Shown here piece after piece: positions 33,405-37,623 of a stretch of 37,623 nt of DNA (its first letter is position 1; every line of letters begins with the position of its first letter). The translations under genes were made by a program, and so were the position numbers. Location: contig DASQVO010000508.1 of the NCBI GenBank assembly GCA_035640715.1, positions 1 to 37,623 of the forward strand, in the 5' to 3' direction. The notes below the pieces were generated by a model. That model saw only the letters and a program-made list of their open reading frames with translations. It was not told where the DNA came from and ran no database searches. Source of the DNA: DASQVO01 sp035640715. GTDB taxonomy: Bacteria > Actinomycetota > Actinomycetes > Streptosporangiales > Streptosporangiaceae.

Positions 33405-34568
33405 ATGTTCATCGAGCTCACGGACAGCCAGCGCGGGCTGCGTGACGAGCTGCGTGCCTACTTCGGCGGTCTGCTCTCGCCAGCCGAGCGGGAGGCCATG
33501 CTCACCGAGCGGCACGGCCCGGTCTACCGGGACCTGGTCCGGCGGCTGGGGCGGGACGGCTGGCTGGGGATTGGCTGGCCGCGGGAGTATGGCGGGCGCG
33601 GTCTCGGCCAGGCCGAGCAGCAGATTTTCGTGAACGAAGCCGCGCGGGCCGACATCCCGCTGCCCGCGGTCACCCTGCAGACGGTCGGCCCGACCTTGCA
33701 GATCCACGGCACGCAGGAGCAGAAGGACTTCTTCTTGCCCCAGATCCTGGCCGGGGAGGTGCACTTCGCGATCGGCTACACCGAGCCGGAAGCCGGCACC
33801 GACCTGGCATCCCTGCGGACCAGGGCGGTGCGTGACGGCGACGAGTACGTGGTCAACGGCCAGAAGATCTTCACCACCGGTGCCCACGACGCCGACTACA
33901 TCTGGCTGGCCTGCCGCACCGACCCGGAGGCCCCGAAGCACCAGGGGATTTCCATCCTCATCGTGGACACCCGTGATCCCGGCTTCTCCTGGACCCCGAT
34001 CATCACCCACGATGGGGCGCACCATGTCAACGTGACCTACTACGACGGCGTGCGGGTCCCGGTGTCGATGCGGGTGGGGGAGGAGAATCGCGGCTGGCGG
34101 CTGGTGACCGAGCAGCTCAATCACGAGCGGGTGATGCTCGGCCCGGCAGGCAGGCTTGCCGCCCTGTTCGACCGGGTGCGGTCATGGGCGGACAGCCAGA
34201 CCGGACCGGATGGCCGCCCGCTGCTCGAGCAGCCGGATGTCCGGCGGGCGCTCGCCCGCACCCACGCCAGCCTGCGGATCAATGAGCTGCTCAACTGGCA
34301 GGTCGCGGCAACCGAGCGAGTCGGCATCGCCGACGCCTCAGCCACCAAGGTCTACGCCTCCGAAGAACTGCAGCAGCTCGGCCAGGAACTGGAGGAGATC
34401 GCCGGCCGTCACGGCGACCTGGCCGACCCGGAGACGGCCGAGCTCAGCCGGTGGCTGGACGTCCAGGCCAAGCGCAACACCGTGCTGACGTTCGGCGGCG
34501 GGGTCAACGAGATCCAGCGGGAACTCATCGCCACCGCCGGACTCGGGCTGCCCCGGGTGCCCCGCTGA
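33405..34568 (+). CDS. fadE29: Acyl-CoA dehydrogenase, FadE29/ChsE2-like subunit
   Basis: A 387-residue protein, the same length as mycobacterial FadE29. Visible are GWLGIGWPREYGGRG, AIGYTEPEAGTDLASLRTRA, VVNGQKIFTTGAHDADYIWL and LTFGGGVNEIQRELIATAGL. In the last motif the canonical Glu before G-x-x-QI is Gly (GGGVNEIQ). The first half of the steroid pair has FAD contacts that this subunit completes. ATG 33405 follows GAGGAGCAGGA. The 29-base gap after the fadE28-like gene contains a short doubled GAGAG(A)GG element. It should form a heterotetramer with that neighbour and feed electrons to ETF. Confidence 0.86.
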   Translation: MFIELTDSQRGLRDELRAYFGGLLSPAEREAMLTERHGPVYRDLVRRLGRDGWLGIGWPREYGGRGLGQAEQQIFVNEAARADIPLPAVTLQTVGPTLQIHGTQEQKDFFLPQILAGEVHFAIGYTEPEAGTDLASLRTRAVRDGDEYVVNGQKIFTTGAHDADYIWLACRTDPEAPKHQGISILIVDTRDPGFSWTPIITHDGAHHVNVTYYDGVRVPVSMRVGEENRGWRLVTEQLNHERVMLGPAGRLAALFDRVRSWADSQTGPDGRPLLEQPDVRRALARTHASLRINELLNWQVAATERVGIADASATKVYASEELQQLGQELEEIAGRHGDLADPETAELSRWLDVQAKRNTVLTFGGGVNEIQRELIATAGLGLPRVPR

Positions 34569-34570
34569 CA

Positions 34571-34624
34571 GGGCTGACGAGGGTTACTGGGCTGACGAAG
34601 GTGAGCGGGCTGGCTGGGCTGGCA
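34571..34624. repeat. GC-rich imperfect tandem repeat between fadE29-like and chsH genes
   Basis: Two 18-base units (GGGCTGACGAGGGTTACT and GGGCTGACGAAGGTGAGC) are followed by two 9-base units (GGGCTGGCT and GGGCTGGCA). They fill the gap of 76 bases before the next start codon. They may be a slippage product and could vary in length; a regulatory role is not evident. Confidence 0.75.
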
Positions 34625-34644
34625 AGTTGACAGAGGAAGGGCAG

Positions 34645-36174
34645 ATGACAGCTATCGAGGCTATAGCGGCCGATGCGATCCGCGAGGCGGCGGCGCGGGT
34701 GGCTGCCATGGGCGAGAGCAGCCCCCGCCCGGGGCGCGACCCGGTGAACCTGCCGATGATCCGGAACTGGACCGAGGCAATCGGCGACGACACCCCGGTC
34801 TACACCGACCCGGGCTTTGCGGCCGCCTCGGTGCACGGCGCGCTGGTCGCTCCGCCCGCGATGATCCAGGTCTGGACGATGCCGGGCCTGCACGGCATCC
34901 GGGCCGACGACGACCCGCTCGGCATGATGTCCACGGCGCTCGATGACGCCGGGTACACCTCGGTCGTCGCCACCAACTGCGACCAGGTCTACTACCGCTA
35001 CCTGCGGCACGGGGAGCAGGTGAGCGTGCGGGCGAGCCTGGTGGACGTGACCGGCCCCAAGCGGACGGCCCTGGGCGAGGGCTGGTTCGTGACCACGCAC
35101 TCCACCTGGTACGCCGGGAACGAGCCGGTGGCGGCCATGGACTTCCGGATCCTCAAGTTCCGCCCGCGGGCTGCGGCCGGTGGCTCGCCGGGCGCCCCGG
35201 CCGGCCCGGTGATGCGGCCGCAGATCTCGCCCGACACGGAGTTCTTCTGGGCCGGGACCGCGGCCGGGGAGCTGCGGATCCAGCGCTGCGGCAACTGTGG
35301 CGCGCTGCGCCACCCGCCGGGCCCGATGTGCCCGCAGTGCCGTTCGCCACAGGAGAATTTGCCGCAGAGCGGTTCGCCGCACCAAGGGGCGCCGCAGCGG
35401 GATAGGCCGGGCTATGTGGTGGCGGCGGGGACGGGTGAGGTCTATAGCTACGTCGTGCACCACCATCCGCGGGTGCCAGGCAAGACCGTGCCTCTGGTCA
35501 TCGCGCTGGTAGAGCTGCCGGAGGGCGTGCGAATGGTCGGCGAGCTGCTCGGGGTCGGCCCGGAGCAGGTGCGGGTCGGCCTGCCGGTCCAGGCGGAGTT
35601 CGTCCGGATCGACGACGACCTGACCCTGCCGGCCTGGCGGGCAGCTGCCGCGCGGCCGTCAGGCCAGCCGCCAGGGCACCCGCTGGCGCAGCCGCAGCCC
35701 GGCAATGGCCAGCCGGCCGGGCGCCCGGGCCTGCCGACCAGGGAGCCGGACCGGCTTGCCGGGCGGCCGGGTCAGGCGCCGGCCGCTGGCGGGGAGCCGC
35801 TGCCGGAGCTGGTGATCGAGGCGACCTCGACATTTGTGATCTCCTCCGCACTCGCGACCCGTGACTTCCAGGACGTGCACCATGACCGGGACCGGGCCGT
35901 CGCCAGGGGCAGCAAGGACATCTTCGTCAACATCCTGACCACGACCGGGCTGGTCCAGCGGTTCGTGGCCGGGTGGGCCGGCCCGCAGGCCACGTTCAGG
36001 TCGTTCTCCATCCGGCTCGGGGCGCCCTGCTACGCCGGTGACACGCTGACCTTTTCGGGCCACGCCAGCGAGGCAAGCGGCGGTGACTGGATGGTCACGG
36101 TCACCGGGCGGTGCAGCCTCGGTGACCACGTCACCGGCACCGTCCGCGTCGCGCTGCCCGCGAGGTCATCATGA
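34645..36174 (+). CDS. Fused steroid enoyl-CoA hydratase ChsH2-ChsH1 (MaoC + DUF35 + MaoC)
   Basis: A 509-residue fusion. I start at ATG 34645 because AGAGGAAGG lies 5-13 bases upstream; an in-frame TTG at 34627 is unlikely. Residues 30-175 are a MaoC-like hot-dog domain (VNLPMIRNWTEAIGDDTPVY). Residues 195-330 are a DUF35 unit: zinc ribbon Cys215/218/229/232 (CGNCG, CPQC), then an OB fold (GTGEVYSYVVHHHP). A Pro-rich linker (333-388) leads to a second MaoC domain with the active-site motif RDFQDVHHD (406-414). In M. tuberculosis these are two proteins, ChsH2 and ChsH1, that hydrate 3-oxo-4,17-pregnadiene-20-carboxyl-CoA; ChsH2's DUF35 part docks Ltp2. It overlaps the ltp2-like gene by ATGA. 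Confidence 0.87.
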   Translation: MTAIEAIAADAIREAAARVAAMGESSPRPGRDPVNLPMIRNWTEAIGDDTPVYTDPGFAAASVHGALVAPPAMIQVWTMPGLHGIRADDDPLGMMSTALDDAGYTSVVATNCDQVYYRYLRHGEQVSVRASLVDVTGPKRTALGEGWFVTTHSTWYAGNEPVAAMDFRILKFRPRAAAGGSPGAPAGPVMRPQISPDTEFFWAGTAAGELRIQRCGNCGALRHPPGPMCPQCRSPQENLPQSGSPHQGAPQRDRPGYVVAAGTGEVYSYVVHHHPRVPGKTVPLVIALVELPEGVRMVGELLGVGPEQVRVGLPVQAEFVRIDDDLTLPAWRAAAARPSGQPPGHPLAQPQPGNGQPAGRPGLPTREPDRLAGRPGQAPAAGGEPLPELVIEATSTFVISSALATRDFQDVHHDRDRAVARGSKDIFVNILTTTGLVQRFVAGWAGPQATFRSFSIRLGAPCYAGDTLTFSGHASEASGGDWMVTVTGRCSLGDHVTGTVRVALPARSS

Positions 36175-37331
36175 GGACCGCGGCGATCGCGGGTATCGGG
36201 GCGACCGAGTTCTCCAAGAACTCGGGCCGCAGCGAGCTGCAGCTGGCCGCCGAGGCGGCCGCGGCCGCGCTGGCAGATGCCGGGCTGAGCCCGTCCGCGG
36301 TGGACGGGCTGGTCACCTTCACCATGGACAGCAACGCCGAGATCGCGGTCGCCCGCGAGCTCGGTCTCGGCGAGCTGCGATTCTTCAGCCAGATCGGCTA
36401 CGGGGGCGGCGCGGCCTGCGCCACCGTGCACCACGCCGCGCTGGCCATCGCTGCCGGGACGGCCGACGTGGTGGTCTGCTACCGGGCGCTGAACGAGCGT
36501 TCCGGCCGCCGGTTCGGCCAGGTATCCGTGGGTGCGGTCACCATGCCGACCACCTCCGGGATCGACAACGGCTGGCACTATCCCATGGGCCTGTCCACGC
36601 CCGCCGCCACGGTCGCCATGGCCGCCCGCCGGTACATGCACGTCTACGGCGCGGCCAGCGAGGACTTCGGCGCAGTGGCGGTCGCTGACCGGCGGCACGC
36701 GGCGGCCAACCCGAACGCGTGGTTCTATCAGCGGCCCATCACCCTCGCCGACCATCAGGCGTCCCGCTGGATCGCGGAGCCGTTGCGGCTGCTCGACTGC
36801 TGCCAGGAAAGCGACGGCGCGGTCGCCATCGTGGTCACCAGCCTGGAGCAGGCCCGTGACCTGCGCCAGCCCCCGGCGGTGATCCGGGCCGCCGCCCAGG
36901 GCAGCGGCCCGGACCAGTTCACCATGACCAGCTACTACCGCGATGACCTGACCGGCCTGCCGGAGATGGGCGTGGTCGCCCGCCAGCTATGGCAGCAGGC
37001 CGGGACCGGGCCGGACGGCATCCGGACCGCCGTGCTGTATGACCACTTCACCCCGTACGTGCTGATGCAGCTGGAGGAGCTGGGCTTCTGCCCGCGCGGG
37101 GAGGCCAGGCATTTCATCGCGGGCGGGGCGATCGAACTGGGCGGCCGGCTGCCGGTCAACACCCACGGCGGCCAGCTCGGCGAGGCCTACATCCACGGCA
37201 TGAACGGCATCGCCGAGGCCGTCCGCCAGGTCCGCGGCACCGCGGTCAACCAGGTCCCCGGCGACAGCCCGGTCCTGGTCACCGCCGGCACCGGCGTCCC
37301 CACCAGCGGCCTGGTACTGGCGGCAGCGTAA
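36171..37331 (+). CDS. ltp2: Ltp2-like steroid side-chain aldolase (thiolase fold)
   Basis: A 386-residue thiolase-superfamily lipid-transfer protein, the same length as mycobacterial Ltp2. It begins MRTAAIAGIGATEFSKNSGR; further on are FFSQIGYGGGAACATVHHAA (Cys83), RRYMHVYG, LYDHFTPYVLMQLEELGF (about 289-306) and NTHGGQLGEAYIHGMNG (330-346, Tyr340). Thiolase-type catalytic Cys-His-Cys use is not evident. Ltp2 carries out retro-aldol cleavage of the hydrated C22 thioester to androstenedione-type product and propionyl-CoA, and needs the ChsH2 DUF35 domain. The 4-base overlap with the fused hydratase fits such a complex. It is the last gene of the operon. Confidence 0.88.
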   Translation: MRTAAIAGIGATEFSKNSGRSELQLAAEAAAAALADAGLSPSAVDGLVTFTMDSNAEIAVARELGLGELRFFSQIGYGGGAACATVHHAALAIAAGTADVVVCYRALNERSGRRFGQVSVGAVTMPTTSGIDNGWHYPMGLSTPAATVAMAARRYMHVYGAASEDFGAVAVADRRHAAANPNAWFYQRPITLADHQASRWIAEPLRLLDCCQESDGAVAIVVTSLEQARDLRQPPAVIRAAAQGSGPDQFTMTSYYRDDLTGLPEMGVVARQLWQQAGTGPDGIRTAVLYDHFTPYVLMQLEELGFCPRGEARHFIAGGAIELGGRLPVNTHGGQLGEAYIHGMNGIAEAVRQVRGTAVNQVPGDSPVLVTAGTGVPTSGLVLAAA

Positions 37332-37347
37332 CCGGCTCGCCGCTGGG

Positions 37348-37373
37348 TACCCTACGTGATTACCCTACATTCA
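37348..37373 (+). promoter_or_regulatory. Direct repeats and leaderless-type promoter of vapB
   Basis: Two adjacent 13-base units share TACCCTAC (37348-37360 and 37361-37373). The second holds TACCCT, fitting the TAnnnT -10 form, exactly six bases before ATG 37373. No ribosome site is visible, so the transcript may start at the ATG. The repeats could be the antitoxin's own operator. Confidence 0.55.
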
Positions 37374-37600
37374 TGAGGAAGACCAGCGTCTATCTGGACG
37401 ACTCAGACGTGGAACGGCTTCGCCGACTGGCGGCGGAGGAAGGCCGCAGCCAGGCTGAGATCGTCAGGGCCGCGCTGTCAGCGTATGAGCAAACGCGCAC
37501 CGTGCAGCGGGAGTTCGCGCTGGAGGGGGCGTGGGCAGGAGATGGGTCTTCGGTTGCGGATGTGCCGGAGGAGGAGCTTCTTTCCGGATTTGGCGCGTGA
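37373..37600 (+). CDS. vapB: Ribbon-helix-helix antitoxin (VapB/CopG type)
   Basis: A 75-residue protein with an N-terminal ribbon-helix-helix DNA-binding domain: MRKTSVYLDDSDVERLRRLA, then AEEGRSQAEIVRAALSAYEQ. The C-terminal 30 residues (EFALEGAWAGDGSSVADVPE, then EELLSGFGA) are acidic and would wrap around the toxin. It overlaps the next start by GTGA, the usual coupling of type II toxin-antitoxin pairs. VapB would repress its own promoter at the repeats just upstream and neutralise VapC. It lies 41 bases after the ltp2-like gene but appears to have its own promoter. Confidence 0.87.
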   Translation: MRKTSVYLDDSDVERLRRLAAEEGRSQAEIVRAALSAYEQTRTVQREFALEGAWAGDGSSVADVPEEELLSGFGA

Positions 37601-37623
37601 CGCTGATCGTTGACGCTGCGCCA
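37597..37623 (+). CDS. vapC: VapC-like PIN-domain toxin, first nine codons only
   Basis: GTG 37597, overlapping the antitoxin stop, begins VTLIVDAAP before the window ends. A hydrophobic strand followed by an acidic Asp (IVDA) is how PIN-domain ribonucleases start, the Asp being the first metal ligand. The identity rests mainly on the antitoxin next door. Confidence 0.65.

Overview
This is GC-rich actinobacterial DNA: high GC at third codon positions, many GTG starts, and ATGA/GTGA stop-start overlaps. The gene content is also actinobacterial: a six-gene mce operon with yrbE pair, a KstR-type TetR regulator, a high-affinity group 1h [NiFe] hydrogenase, and a PadR regulator. A mycolic-acid-free or soil actinomycete is plausible. 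The genus cannot be fixed from the sequence.

Layout. 1-2.8 kb: the 3' end of an acyl-CoA dehydrogenase gene, a cytoplasmic-looking helical-backbone metal receptor, a dTDP-glucose 4,6-dehydratase and a PadR regulator. 2.8-9.4 kb, minus strand: a hydrogenase operon, transcribed in the order unknown 472-aa protein, hemerythrin-domain protein, HhyS, HhyL, NifU-like protein, DUF5947 protein, and two small proteins. 9.6-12.8 kb: an SsuD-like monooxygenase, a marR gene that has lost its 5' half, and a DUF234-type ATPase whose upstream region carries a 33-bp near-perfect palindrome. 12.9-16.3 kb: a GMC oxidoreductase and an LLM oxidoreductase on either side of a truncated SnoaL-like gene and a decayed TnpB remnant.

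16.5-29.9 kb: a lytic transglycosylase and two Mce-associated (Mas) proteins on the plus strand face a complete minus-strand operon yrbEA-yrbEB-mceABCDEF. A second Mas pair diverges from yrbEA, followed by a convergent kstR gene. 30.0-37.3 kb: a plus-strand operon with a double-domain acyl-CoA dehydrogenase (FadE34/ChsE3-like), FadE28-like and FadE29-like dehydrogenases, a fused ChsH2-ChsH1 hydratase and an Ltp2-like aldolase. The window ends in a vapB antitoxin and the first codons of vapC.

How it fits together. The right half (12.9-37.3 kb) reads as one steroid uptake and side-chain degradation locus. In Mycobacterium tuberculosis KstR controls mce4 (cholesterol import), fadE34 lies next to kstR, and the igr operon (fadE28, fadE29, chsH2, chsH1, ltp2) removes the last three side-chain carbons. 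All of these are gathered here. I found five sites fitting TNNAACNNGTTNNA, three perfect and two with one fixed-position mismatch (7 of 8). Each lies in front of a gene or divergent pair of this locus, including genes not classically tied to KstR: the lytic transglycosylase plus Mas operon, the GMC oxidoreductase, and the LLM/SnoaL divergent pair. The most interesting proposal is that a cell-wall lytic enzyme and a duplicated set of Mas proteins belong to the steroid-import machine. Functions are inferred from recognisable family sequence only; no search was run.
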